A stretch of DNA of 64,000 bases from Blastococcus tunisiensis (GTDB lineage Bacteria > Actinomycetota > Actinomycetes > Mycobacteriales > Geodermatophilaceae), in NCBI RefSeq assembly GCF_900112815.1, contig NZ_FOND01000007.1, positions 1-64,000 of the forward strand, in the 5' to 3' direction. A program made the position numbers and the translations under genes. Positions within the stretch are counted from its first letter, which is position 1, and every line of letters starts with the position of its first letter. Positions 41,900 through 52,217 of the stretch are shown here, in pieces. The notes under the pieces are model-generated. The model was given only the letters and a program-made list of their open reading frames with translations, made no database searches and had not been told where the DNA came from.

Positions 41900-42829
41900 G
41901 TGGTCCTGCAGAAGACTCTCCTGGCGGCCTCCCGCCGACCCGGTCTGCGCCGGATGGTCACCGGGAACTCCGCGACCCGTCGCGTGGTCGACCGGTTCGT
42001 CGCGGGGGAGACGCTGGACGACGCGCTCTCCGCCGTCGAGGCACTGGCCGCCGACGGCGTCCGGGTGACGCTCGACCACCTCGGTGAGGACGTCACCACC
42101 CGCACCGGCGCCGAGCACTCCCGCGACGCCTACCTCGCCGCCCTGGAGGGGCTGGCCCGGCTCGGCCTGGGCGACCGTGCCGAGGTGTCGGTGAAGCTGT
42201 CGGCCTTCGGCCAGGCGCTGCCCGGCGGCCACGACATCGCCCTGGAGCTCGTCCGCCCGGTGGTGGAGGCGGCGACCGCGGCCGGCACCACGGTCACCCT
42301 CGACATGGAGGACCACCGCACGGTCGACTCCACGCTCGCCGTCCTCGCCGAGCTGCGCACCCAGCACCCCGGCACGGGGGCGGTCCTGCAGGCGATGCTC
42401 TTCCGCACCGAGGACGACGCCAAGGCGCTGGCCGTGCCCGGCTCGCGGGTGCGCCTGGTCAAGGGGGCGTACAACGAGCCGCCGGAGGTCGCGCACCGCG
42501 CGCGGAAGGACGTCGACGCCGCCTACGCGCGCTGCCTGGAGATCCTCATGGCCGGCCCGGGCTACCCGATGGTCGGCTCGCACGACCCGTCGATGGTGAC
42601 CCGCGCGCACGAGCTGGCCGCCCAGCACTCGCGGGCCGCCGACAGCTGGGAGGTGCAGATGCTCTACGGCATCCGCCCCGACGAGCAGCGCCGGCTGGCC
42701 GCCGCCGGCACGCGCGTGCGTGCCTACGTCCCCTACGGCGTCGACTGGTACGCGTACTTCGTGCGCCGGTTGGCGGAGCGCCCGGCCAACGTCGGCTTCT
42801 TCCTCCGTTCCCTGCTCACCCGCTCCTGA
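41900..42829 (+). CDS. putB: Proline dehydrogenase
   Basis: 309 residues from the GTG after GGAGGT; the frame extends 7 codons upstream. The FAD barrel enzyme of the monofunctional type: EVSVKLSAFGQALPGG, VTLDMEDH, RLVKGAYNEP and YVPYGVDWYAYFVRRLAERPAN, the last carrying the conserved Tyr-Arg-Arg substrate residues. It oxidises proline to pyrroline-5-carboxylate and passes electrons to quinone. P5C dehydrogenase follows 26 bases later. Confidence 0.95.
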   Translation: MVLQKTLLAASRRPGLRRMVTGNSATRRVVDRFVAGETLDDALSAVEALAADGVRVTLDHLGEDVTTRTGAEHSRDAYLAALEGLARLGLGDRAEVSVKLSAFGQALPGGHDIALELVRPVVEAATAAGTTVTLDMEDHRTVDSTLAVLAELRTQHPGTGAVLQAMLFRTEDDAKALAVPGSRVRLVKGAYNEPPEVAHRARKDVDAAYARCLEILMAGPGYPMVGSHDPSMVTRAHELAAQHSRAADSWEVQMLYGIRPDEQRRLAAAGTRVRAYVPYGVDWYAYFVRRLAERPANVGFFLRSLLTRS

Positions 42830-42855
42830 TCCACCCAATCCTGAGAGGTCCGATC

Positions 42856-44481
<1,626 letters not shown>

Positions 44482-44494
44482 CCCGAGCCCCTAC

Positions 44495-44559
44495 CAGGTG
44501 CCCTGACCCCGCGCCCCGGCCAGGGCACCTGACCCCGCGCCGGGATCAGGTGCCCTGAT
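44495..44559. terminator. Hairpins after the P5C dehydrogenase gene
   Basis: CAGGTGCCCTG (44495-44505) pairs with CAGGGCACCTG (44521-44531), an 11-bp stem with a 15-base loop. A third copy of the motif forms its own palindrome ATCAGGTGCCCTGAT (44545-44559). Likely terminator of the proline operon; adjoins the dispersed repeat. Confidence 0.65.
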
Positions 44560-44621
44560 CGTGGCGCGTCCTCCCTCCCGGTGGGCGGTGGGGGAGGACG
44601 CGCTGCGGTGAGGGAGGACGG
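44554..44621. repeat. Dispersed intergenic hairpin repeat, copy 2
   Basis: Partner of 349-416 (61 of 68 bases equal by eye). In this copy GCGCGTCCTCCC (44564-44575) and GGGAGGACGCGC (44592-44603) form a perfect 12-bp stem with a 16-base loop. It sits between two convergent genes, consistent with a terminator-like role. Confidence 0.78.
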
Positions 44622-44624
44622 CGG

Positions 44625-45152
44625 TCAGGTCCCCGCGGGCCAGCGGACGTCGCCGTCCACCACCACGGCGCCGTCGGCGGGGCGGTGCGGGGTCAGCCGG
44701 CCGTCGGGCATCAGGTGCGTGACCGGCACGCCCCGGCCCAGGACGGCGACGTCGGCAATCAGCCGCCGGTGACAGCGCCACCACACGCTCTCGCTGCACA
44801 TGACGGCGACGGTCGTCCCGGCGGCCTCGGCGAGCACCTCGTCGAGGGCGGCGGCGAACTCCGGCGAGCGGGTGTGCGCGGCGTACGCGGCGAACTGGGC
44901 GACGGTCCACCAGCCGTCCTCGACCGGCTCGCCCCGAGGCAGCCGCCGCCGGCCGCCGAGCCGTTCCTCCCAGCGGTAGCCCACCCCACGGTCGGGCAGC
45001 CACCGCTCCAGGGACTCGCGTGCCACGTCCGGGTTGTTCCGGCTGGCAGGGAAGCGGCGGACGTCGACGAGGCGGCGCACCCCGGCCCCGGTGAGCCGGT
45101 CCCCGAGAGCCCCGCGGTCCTGCGGGCCGTGGCCGACGGTGAGCAGCGGCAT
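44625..45152 (-). CDS. DUF488 family protein
   Basis: 175 residues. LLTVGHGPQDRGALGDRLTGAGVRRLVDVRRFPASRNNP is the DUF488 start, and VAVMCSESVWWRCHRRLIAD is its Cys-containing signature. The family is uncharacterised, sometimes near DNA-repair genes. Converges on the proline operon. Confidence 0.92.
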   Translation of the reverse strand: MPLLTVGHGPQDRGALGDRLTGAGVRRLVDVRRFPASRNNPDVARESLERWLPDRGVGYRWEERLGGRRRLPRGEPVEDGWWTVAQFAAYAAHTRSPEFAAALDEVLAEAAGTTVAVMCSESVWWRCHRRLIADVAVLGRGVPVTHLMPDGRLTPHRPADGAVVVDGDVRWPAGT

Positions 45153-45237
45153 CGTCCCTGCCTACCCGGTCGCCGGACGGCGCGTCCAGCGGCCCCGGCG
45201 GCGCGGGCGGCGCACGGTCCTTTGACATGCTTCCGGA

Positions 45238-46440
45238 GTGAGCGGGGGAACGGTGGACGCGCGGACGTCGCTGTGGCGCGGACGCGGCATGCAGGCGCTG
45301 ATCGGGGTCACGGTGCTGGGCTTCGCCAGCTACTGCCTGACGCTGGCCTCGCTCCCGGTGTACGCGGTCACCGGCGGCGCGGCCGAGAGCACCGCCGGCG
45401 TCGTCACCGCCGTCTTCCTGGTGGTGACCATCGCCGTCCAGGCCGCCATCCCGGCGCTGACCACCCGGTTCGGCGTCGGACCGGTCCTCGTGGCGGGGCT
45501 GCTCGCCATGGGCGTCCCCTCGCCCCTCTACGTCCTGGACGACGGCGTCGTGTGGATCTCGGCGCTGTCGGCGGTCCGCGGAGCCGGGTTCGCCGTCCTC
45601 ACCGTCCTCGGGGCCACGCTGGCCGCACAGGTGGCCCCGGTGGCGCGCCGCGGGGAGTCGATCGGCCTCTACGGCCTGGCGATCGCCGTCCCGAACCTGG
45701 TCGCCGTCCCGGCCGGTGTCGCCCTGGTGCTCGGCGACCAGGTGGGCTGGCTGTCCTGGCTGGCCGCGTCGCCGGTGCTCGGCATCCCGCTGGTGCCGCT
45801 GCTGGTGCGGTCGGTCGGCCCGCAGCCGGGGCCCGGGCCGGCCGGCACCCACCGCGCGGCCGTGCTGGCCGCCCTCGCGCCGTCGGCGGTGCTCTTCCTG
45901 GTCACGATGGCCGGCGGCGGCGTGGTGACGTTCCTGCCCATCGAGCGGCCCGACGGCGTCCTCGCCACCGTGGCCCTGCTCGTCTTCGGCATCACCGGGG
46001 CGATCACCCGCTGGCGGGCGGGCGCGCTGTCCGACCGGCTCGGCACCCGCCTGCTGCTGCCCCTGGCGCTGGCCGTGGCCGCCGTCGGGCTGGTGGTGAC
46101 CGGGATCGGGCTCGGCACCGGGGACACCTGGGTGCTCGTCGGGGCGGCGGTGTTCGGGGCGGGCTTCGGCGCGACGCAGAACCTCACCCTCGTGGCCGCG
46201 TTCGTCCGGGCCGGCGAGGGCGGGACGACGACGGCCAGCGCCATGTGGAACGCCTCGTTCGACGCCGGCACCGCCACCGGGGCGCTGGCCCTGGGGTTCC
46301 TCGCCGCCGGGATCGGGCTGGACTGGACCTACGTGCTGGTCGCGGCGCTGCTGGCGGCGGCGCTGCCGTTGGCCTCGGCCGCTGCCCGGGTCGGGTCGTC
46401 CGTCCCGCAGGCGCGTCAGTCGTCGGCGGGATCGGGGTAG
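45238..46440 (+). CDS. MFS transporter
   Basis: 400 residues, GTG start. About twelve membrane segments; a short DRLGTRLLLPLALA loop marks the second half and RRGESIGLYGLAIAVPNL the first. The sequence resembles small-molecule exporters, but the substrate is not readable. It is divergent from the DUF488 gene and overlaps the convergent hydrolase gene by 25 bases. Confidence 0.87.
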   Translation: MSGGTVDARTSLWRGRGMQALIGVTVLGFASYCLTLASLPVYAVTGGAAESTAGVVTAVFLVVTIAVQAAIPALTTRFGVGPVLVAGLLAMGVPSPLYVLDDGVVWISALSAVRGAGFAVLTVLGATLAAQVAPVARRGESIGLYGLAIAVPNLVAVPAGVALVLGDQVGWLSWLAASPVLGIPLVPLLVRSVGPQPGPGPAGTHRAAVLAALAPSAVLFLVTMAGGGVVTFLPIERPDGVLATVALLVFGITGAITRWRAGALSDRLGTRLLLPLALAVAAVGLVVTGIGLGTGDTWVLVGAAVFGAGFGATQNLTLVAAFVRAGEGGTTTASAMWNASFDAGTATGALALGFLAAGIGLDWTYVLVAALLAAALPLASAAARVGSSVPQARQSSAGSG

Positions 46441-48464
46441 CGGGTGCTGCGGTACCGGCGCCAGCCGAAGAACCCAACCGCGAACATCCAGGCGCCGGCC
46501 GTGGTGAGCGCGGCGACCAGGCCCCAGAGGCGCCCGAAAGCACCCAGCTGCTGCAGTGCCCACGTGCTGCCGAGTGCACGGCACCCGTCCGGGCCCTCGT
46601 CGTAGACGCTGCAGTCCTTCGCGTCGCGCACGTCCTCGGACGCCTCCTCGACCGACGGTGCGTCGGGGTCCTCGGGGGCCGGGACCACGAGGTCGGGATT
46701 CCCGGCCAGCCACACCTCGAAGGTGCGGAGCATCGCCGCATGCCCGCGCTCGTTCGGGTGCAGGCTGTTGTGCGACCAGTTCATCGGGTTGAACCGCTGC
46801 TCGGGTGTCCCCTTCACCGATCGCAGGCCGATGAAGTTGATCCCGGGGCGACCGTCGTTGCGTGGATCGCACAGCTGCAGGTGGGCGTCCCGGAGCGAGT
46901 CGCGCATCCCCGACAGGTAGTAGAAGCCCGCCTCGGCCGCGGCCGCACGGACGCGGCCGTTGAGCGCGTTGAGGAACTGGGTGATGAACGTGCGTTCGTC
47001 GCTGCTCAGGGCGATCTCGTCGCACTGCACCGTGCGCCCGGAGCGGTCCTCGGCCGCGAGGGGGGACGGGTGGGGGATCGCGACGACCGGGACGCCGGGA
47101 AAGGCGTCGCGCACGTCCGCATAGGTCCGCCGCAGCTCCCGCTCGACCTCGTCGAGCCCCGCCATCCAGACGTCCCGCTCGTCGTTGCAGTCGCCCGGTG
47201 CCACGCACATCTGGCCGATGACACCGAAGCCCGCGTCGTTGCCGCCGATGCTGATGACCACCAGCGCGGGCTCGTAGTCGCCCTCGTGGGCGCGGTACTG
47301 GGCGAGCTGGGTGTCCACGTCGCCGACGTCATCCAGGGGGTCGGGGACGTCCTCCTGCTCCTCCCGCCCAGGTGCCAGTGGGGCGGCGTCGGCAGCGCGG
47401 ACGTTGTAGGTGCGGGCGCCCGAGCAGGCGAGCAGGGCCACGCCGTCGAACTCCGGGCTCTGTCCGGCGAGAGCCGCCCACGCGCTGGGGGCGCGGCGGC
47501 AGGCGTTGCCACCCCCGTCGTCCGTGCCCTCGTAGAAGGTCCCGGCGCCCTCCCCGGACATGTAGGAGTCGCCGAGCGCGACCAGGACCTCGTCGCCGCC
47601 GGCCGGTGACCGGGGACCGGAGGACTGCTGAGGCGTGACTCCCATGAGCGCGACGAGGGCGAGCACGACGACGATGTCCGCCTGCGTCGAGGAGGCGAGC
47701 GCGACCACGAGGAGGGCGAGTGCGGCCACCGCGAGCAGCGCCCACGCCGAGCGAGCGAAGAGGAGCGTGGCACCGGCCGTGAGCGCCAGGACCGCCGCGC
47801 CCCCGACCACGGCGGCCCGCCGGCGCGACGCCTGGTCGGGTCGCTGCAGCCGGCGGATGGCCGTCTCCGAGGCGATGGCGACGCCGGCCGGGAGGTAGAC
47901 CACGGCGACGAGCGCGAGGACGGCGACGACCGGCAGCGGCGCCCGGCCGAGAGCGACGCACAGCCCGATGCCGGCCACCAGGCCCGCCGCCGTCATCAGC
48001 GGAGCCACGAACCTGCGGGTGACGGCCTCCGCCCGCAGCCGGGCGATCATGAGCCCGACGAACAGGTAGAAGGCCAGCACGGCGACGAGGAGGAACGTCC
48101 CCCAGGGCAGGTCGGGCAGCCACGCCCAGCCGATGAGGGCGGTGGCCGCGCACGCCACCGTCAGGAGGGCGAATCCGGCGAGCCACCGGCCGCCGAGCAC
48201 CCAGGCCTCGCCGTCCAGCGAGTCCGCGTACTGGCCGCGCACCCATACCGTGGCCAGGACGGCGAACAGCACGAACACGACGACCACCAGGGCGGGCGGC
48301 GCTCCTCCGCGGGCCGTCACGAGCAGGAGCGCCAGGCCGGCGAGGAAGGCCGTCGTCCGGCGTGACTGGAGCCGGCTGTGGCGTCCTGCCCCGGCGGCGG
48401 CACCGGCGCGACCGGGGACCGACGCCCCGCCTGTCCCGGCCTTCCGGCCGTCGGCACCTGACAT
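46416..48464 (-). CDS. Membrane-anchored SGNH/GDSL hydrolase
   Basis: 682 residues. Eight or so hydrophobic helices (about 37-270) precede an SGNH domain: block I VALGDSYMSGEG with Ser300, the Gly/Asn blocks with VISIGGNDAGFG, and the catalytic pair in NSLHPNERGH. A further membrane segment closes the protein (LVAALTTAGAWMFAVGFFGW). The hydrolase domain is Cys-containing and would lie outside the cell. An extracellular esterase or lipase acting near the envelope is likely. The polytopic N-terminus is unusual for the family. Confidence 0.9.
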   Translation of the reverse strand: MSGADGRKAGTGGASVPGRAGAAAGAGRHSRLQSRRTTAFLAGLALLLVTARGGAPPALVVVVFVLFAVLATVWVRGQYADSLDGEAWVLGGRWLAGFALLTVACAATALIGWAWLPDLPWGTFLLVAVLAFYLFVGLMIARLRAEAVTRRFVAPLMTAAGLVAGIGLCVALGRAPLPVVAVLALVAVVYLPAGVAIASETAIRRLQRPDQASRRRAAVVGGAAVLALTAGATLLFARSAWALLAVAALALLVVALASSTQADIVVVLALVALMGVTPQQSSGPRSPAGGDEVLVALGDSYMSGEGAGTFYEGTDDGGGNACRRAPSAWAALAGQSPEFDGVALLACSGARTYNVRAADAAPLAPGREEQEDVPDPLDDVGDVDTQLAQYRAHEGDYEPALVVISIGGNDAGFGVIGQMCVAPGDCNDERDVWMAGLDEVERELRRTYADVRDAFPGVPVVAIPHPSPLAAEDRSGRTVQCDEIALSSDERTFITQFLNALNGRVRAAAAEAGFYYLSGMRDSLRDAHLQLCDPRNDGRPGINFIGLRSVKGTPEQRFNPMNWSHNSLHPNERGHAAMLRTFEVWLAGNPDLVVPAPEDPDAPSVEEASEDVRDAKDCSVYDEGPDGCRALGSTWALQQLGAFGRLWGLVAALTTAGAWMFAVGFFGWRRYRSTRYPDPADD

Positions 48465-48575
48465 GGGTCCCCCTCGGCCCGGCCCCCGCGAGTCGGCGCG
48501 CGGAGCGCACGCTAGGACCCGGGTCGCCCGCGGACAAGACGTTCCGCTGCCGCGCCGCGCCGGCCGGACCGGCGG

Positions 48576-48995
48576 TCAGCCGGGGACGTGCCCCGCCGGG
48601 TCGGTGTCCCGGTTCTCGGCCGCGGCGCGGGCGGCCGTCCAGGCCTGGTCCGCGGCCGAGACGCGCTCGGTGATCGCCTGCTGCGAACGGAGCAGCAGGA
48701 TCTCCTCACCGGCCCGGCGCAGCCAGGTCCGGAGGCCCTCGGGGTCGCTGCGGTGCGCGTCGCGCAGCGCACCCAGCCGGAGCTGGCGGGTGTTGGCCTG
48801 CGCGCGCTGCGCGGGGGGCAGTGACCGCGCCTCGGCACGGGCGACGGCGGTCAGGCCGGCGCCCAGGAACACCAGGTCGCGCACCTCGGAAAGGCTCCCG
48901 AGCAACGCGTCGGCGGCCGGCTCGTCGGCGGAGAGGAGCGTTAGGAGCTGGTCGGCGCGCCGGGCCCCGACGGCCAGCGGATCGAGAGAGTTCAC
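48576..48995 (-). CDS. Hypothetical helical protein, 139 residues
   Basis: Starts MNSLDPLAVGARRADQLLTLL. Predominantly helical and charged, with no motif recognised. It is divergent from the NACHT-type gene, 110 bases apart, and follows the hydrolase gene's promoter region. A link to either neighbour is only positional. Confidence 0.6.
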   Translation of the reverse strand: MNSLDPLAVGARRADQLLTLLSADEPAADALLGSLSEVRDLVFLGAGLTAVARAEARSLPPAQRAQANTRQLRLGALRDAHRSDPEGLRTWLRRAGEEILLLRSQQAITERVSAADQAWTAARAAAENRDTDPAGHVPG

Positions 48996-49105
48996 GGCCC
49001 CACTGTGCCCGACGGCGGAGCGGCGACCCGGCGCCCCAGGTGCCGGCGGGGCACGATGTTCTGCCTGAGGGCCGGACTGGCGCCGACGTTCGACTGCGGG
49101 GGATC

Positions 49106-51331
49106 GTGGGGAAAGATGTTGCTCTGGCAGCGGCTGCAGTGGTCATTGGAGTGGTCGCGTTCCTGCTGACGCGAACCGTCGGTCTCGAGGCTGCTGACCG
49201 CTGGGCCAGCGTCATCGGAGCCACCGCCGCTGTCATGGTGGCAATCTTCGGGCTCCTTAGCCGTTGGTTCGCTCACCGTTCGGCCACGGTGACGACTGTC
49301 GACCGCGACGCTGCCCGGGACGACGTCCTTGGCGTGGTGCACGCGCGGCGCGTGCAGCTCCAGTCAAGGCTCGTCGACCTGAGCTCACCGCTGCCGGTGC
49401 CGTGGTCCCTGGCTAGCAGTCCGGATCAGGAACAGGGGAACGATGCCTACCTGCCGTCCCAGGGTGTCGTGAAGGACCTAGCGGAGGCGTTGGCGACCGA
49501 CCCTCCTCGTGGGCTCGTAATCCTGGGCGACCGAGGTGCCGGTAAGAGCACCGTGGCGGATCTGGCGCTGATCCGCGCGGACGCTCGCTCGGAGGGCGGG
49601 ATTTCGCCGAAGCCGGTGCCATTCCGGATCCACATAAGCTCCTGGGATCCGCGGGAGGATCTCGTCTCCTGGGCGGGTCGCCAGATCCGGTACGCCTGCA
49701 GCCAGGCAGATGTCGAGGTGCGCGGCGGTGCACGGGTGATCCGGTCGCTCATCGAACGCGGCGATATTCTCCTGGTCCTCGACGGATTCGACGAGTTCCC
49801 CGAGACGTATGGACACGTCGCGTTGGAACGGATCAGGACGGCGGGGCTCAAGAGCTTCATCCTTCTCAGTCGGCCGGACGCGTATTTTCGCGCTGGCTCC
49901 GGACTGGATCTAGTCGCGGACGTGGTCGTGCTGGGCCCGTTGAGCAGGCAGGCAGCGAGTCACGAACTCAGTCGGGGAACCGCTCCTCATGGTGCGGAGC
50001 TGTGGCCCGCGGTTGCGCACCGTGTTCTGACAGAACCTGAGTCGGTGGTCGGGACCGTGCTGCGCTGGCCACTCTTCCTTTGGTTGGCCGTCCGTTTGCG
50101 CTCGGAGGGACTACCTCCACCACTCGCCCTCGAGAACAACAGCTATGCGCCGGAGGCCGTGGAAGGCGCCCTGCTCGAAGGTATGGTCATCGCGGCGTAC
50201 GGCCACGGCTTCCGCGGTCGATCGGCGAGTGACCTGCTCCGGGCCCGGCGCTACTTCCGGACGCTCAGCAAGGCGATGGCCGCTCGGGGACGGGAGGACT
50301 TCGTCTGGTGGGACCTCGAGGCGGTGATCCCGTGGGGGATTCAGGCGGCAGTCGGCGGCTCGCTCACGTATGCGTTCGTGCACATTTGCCTCGAACGTGG
50401 GCTCGGCTGGAATGCCGGGGCGTCCACGCTCGCCTTGCTCGCCACGCTGATCCTGGCCAGCACGGCCGCTTCTCGTGCTCCTCGGGGCAGCCGCTGGCGG
50501 GGGCCGGTGTGGCGGGTAGCGATGGCGACGGCCTTCGCGGTTCCCGTCGTGTCGGTCCTCGAAGGTGGCGGGCCCGTTTGGAACCGGCTCGTACAGGGCT
50601 TCTGGATCGGACTGGCGGCTGCACTGCTGCTCCTGCTGCTCGCCTCGGTTGCCAGCGTCGCCTCCGATGACTGGCGCCCCGCGGCTCGATGGCTGGCGGG
50701 TAGAGGGGCGCCTGGGACACCTCGTGGTGTCGGCTGGCATTTCACCTTCCCGAAAGTGGTGGTTCCCGCCGTTCTGGGACTGTTGCTCGACGCGTTGACG
50801 ACTGAGGCCTCCGCCTGGGGCTGGGGGTTGGCAATGTTCGCGTTGGTGACCGTCCTGGGGTCGGCGGCAGCGTGCTTTGGCAGGCCGGTTTCGATCGCGC
50901 CGTCGGATCGGCCCGCCACAGCGGTGAGGTCGAATCTCCTTTTCGCCTTCGTGGCCAGTCTGCTTTGGTGCACCGCGTTCCTCGCGCCGACGCTCCTCTT
51001 TTCGATGTCGCAAGCATGGTCGTCGGGTCGTTCCTTCGCGTGGCCGGAGGAGATGGGGGTCGGCTTGCCGCCATGGTTGGTCGGCATTGTCATTGCCCTG
51101 GTGATCTTCATCGGGCTGGGAGCGCTCTGCTCCGTGGTCGGTTTGACGGTCTGCAGCGCTGGCCGGTTCCTTGTCGCGGGGTCGGTCCTGGCCCTGGTGG
51201 GCCGGTGGCCTTGGCCGACTGCGACCTTCCGCTTCCTCCGGACCGCCCACACGCGCGGAATCCTCAGGCAGGTCGGTCCCGCCCACACCTTCGCGCATGT
51301 GGCTTTCCGCGAGACCGTCGCTGGCCCCTGA
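49106..51331 (+). CDS. Membrane NACHT-type NTPase
   Basis: 741 residues from the GTG at 49106; the frame is open further upstream (another GTG at 49040) and no good ribosome site decides. Two membrane segments at the N-terminus, then a NACHT P-loop domain: Walker A GDRGAGKST near 139 and Walker B ILLVLDGFDEFPE near 225, with an Arg-containing ILLSRPDAYF sensor. The C-terminal half (about 410-700) has eight or so membrane helices and ends RGILRQVGPAHTFAHVAFRE, a tail shared by uncharacterised actinobacterial NACHT-membrane proteins. Codons are poorer in G+C than the neighbours, suggesting transfer. Possible role in immunity or signalling. Confidence 0.88.
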   Translation: MGKDVALAAAAVVIGVVAFLLTRTVGLEAADRWASVIGATAAVMVAIFGLLSRWFAHRSATVTTVDRDAARDDVLGVVHARRVQLQSRLVDLSSPLPVPWSLASSPDQEQGNDAYLPSQGVVKDLAEALATDPPRGLVILGDRGAGKSTVADLALIRADARSEGGISPKPVPFRIHISSWDPREDLVSWAGRQIRYACSQADVEVRGGARVIRSLIERGDILLVLDGFDEFPETYGHVALERIRTAGLKSFILLSRPDAYFRAGSGLDLVADVVVLGPLSRQAASHELSRGTAPHGAELWPAVAHRVLTEPESVVGTVLRWPLFLWLAVRLRSEGLPPPLALENNSYAPEAVEGALLEGMVIAAYGHGFRGRSASDLLRARRYFRTLSKAMAARGREDFVWWDLEAVIPWGIQAAVGGSLTYAFVHICLERGLGWNAGASTLALLATLILASTAASRAPRGSRWRGPVWRVAMATAFAVPVVSVLEGGGPVWNRLVQGFWIGLAAALLLLLLASVASVASDDWRPAARWLAGRGAPGTPRGVGWHFTFPKVVVPAVLGLLLDALTTEASAWGWGLAMFALVTVLGSAAACFGRPVSIAPSDRPATAVRSNLLFAFVASLLWCTAFLAPTLLFSMSQAWSSGRSFAWPEEMGVGLPPWLVGIVIALVIFIGLGALCSVVGLTVCSAGRFLVAGSVLALVGRWPWPTATFRFLRTAHTRGILRQVGPAHTFAHVAFRETVAGP

Positions 51332-51342
51332 CCGCGCCACAG

Positions 51343-51366
51343 TGCCCCGGCCGCGCGGCCGGGGCA
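51343..51366. terminator. 24-base perfect palindrome between convergent genes
   Basis: Starts TGCCCCGGCCGC and is its own reverse complement over all 24 bases. It is 12 bases after the NACHT gene stop and 18 before the ABC permease end, so it probably terminates both. Confidence 0.65.
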
Positions 51367-51383
51367 AAGGGCGGGGTCGCCGG

Positions 51384-52217
51384 TCAGGCGTCGCGGCGCC
51401 GGAAGGTGAGGTACCCGACCAGCAGGACCGCCGCGACCTCGCCGGCGAACACCGCGAAACCGACCCACGGGTCGAGCAGGTTAGGGTTGAACGACACCGG
51501 CGCGGCGACGGCGGACCCGGCGTTGCCCGGCATGAGCTTGCCGGCCCACTCGCCCCAGGCGTCGGGCAGCAGGAACACCATGTTGCCGACGACGAAGACC
51601 AGCGCGAGGACGGCCGACAGCGCTGCCGCGGTGTGCCGGACGAGGAGCCCCACGCCGGCCGCGAGCAGGCCCAGCCCCGCCATGTAGAGGCCGCTGCCGA
51701 TCATCGAGCGGAGCACCCCGTCGTCGCTCAGGGCGATGCCGATGCCCTCGTTCTCGAAGAACCAGTTGCCCCCGAAGTACCCGGCGAACGCGGTGACGGT
51801 GCCGGCGACGAACAGCGTCCCGGCGAGCACGAGCCCCTTGGCGGCGAGGACCGCACCGCGGCGCGGCGTCGCGGCCAGCGTCGCCCGGATCATGCCGGTG
51901 CCGTACTCGCTCGTGACGGCCAGCGTGCCGAGCACGACCGCGGTGATCTGGGCGAAGGTCATGCCGAAGGTGATGAACGAGCCGGGGTTCTCGTCGGCCC
52001 CGCTGCTGGCCAGCCACTCGGCGTTGGTCGCGCAGAGCAGCACGGTCAGGCCCGCGCCGAGGACGAACAGCATCACGGTCGCCCACATGGTGGAGCGGAC
52101 GGTCCAGAACTTGATCCACTCGGCCTGCAGCGTCTGGCCGAAGCCGGGCCGGCGGGTGCCGGGCACGTTGCGCCTCGGGTCGAGGTCGACGGTCTGCGAG
52201 AGCTCGGTGACGGTCAT
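51384..52217 (-). CDS. ABC-2 type transporter permease
   Basis: 277 residues with about six membrane segments (for example TMWATVMLFVLGAGLTVLL and AAVLLVGYLTF). The QTLQAEWIKFWTVRST N-terminus is typical of actinobacterial ABC-2 permeases. It overlaps the ATPase gene before it (ATGA). Together they form an exporter; substrate unknown. Confidence 0.9.
   Translation of the reverse strand: MTVTELSQTVDLDPRRNVPGTRRPGFGQTLQAEWIKFWTVRSTMWATVMLFVLGAGLTVLLCATNAEWLASSGADENPGSFITFGMTFAQITAVVLGTLAVTSEYGTGMIRATLAATPRRGAVLAAKGLVLAGTLFVAGTVTAFAGYFGGNWFFENEGIGIALSDDGVLRSMIGSGLYMAGLGLLAAGVGLLVRHTAAALSAVLALVFVVGNMVFLLPDAWGEWAGKLMPGNAGSAVAAPVSFNPNLLDPWVGFAVFAGEVAAVLLVGYLTFRRRDA

Noticed and set aside
45222-45227. 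TTGACA before the MFS gene as a -35 box
   Set aside because: It is only 11 bases from the start codon, too close to serve as a -35 element for that gene.
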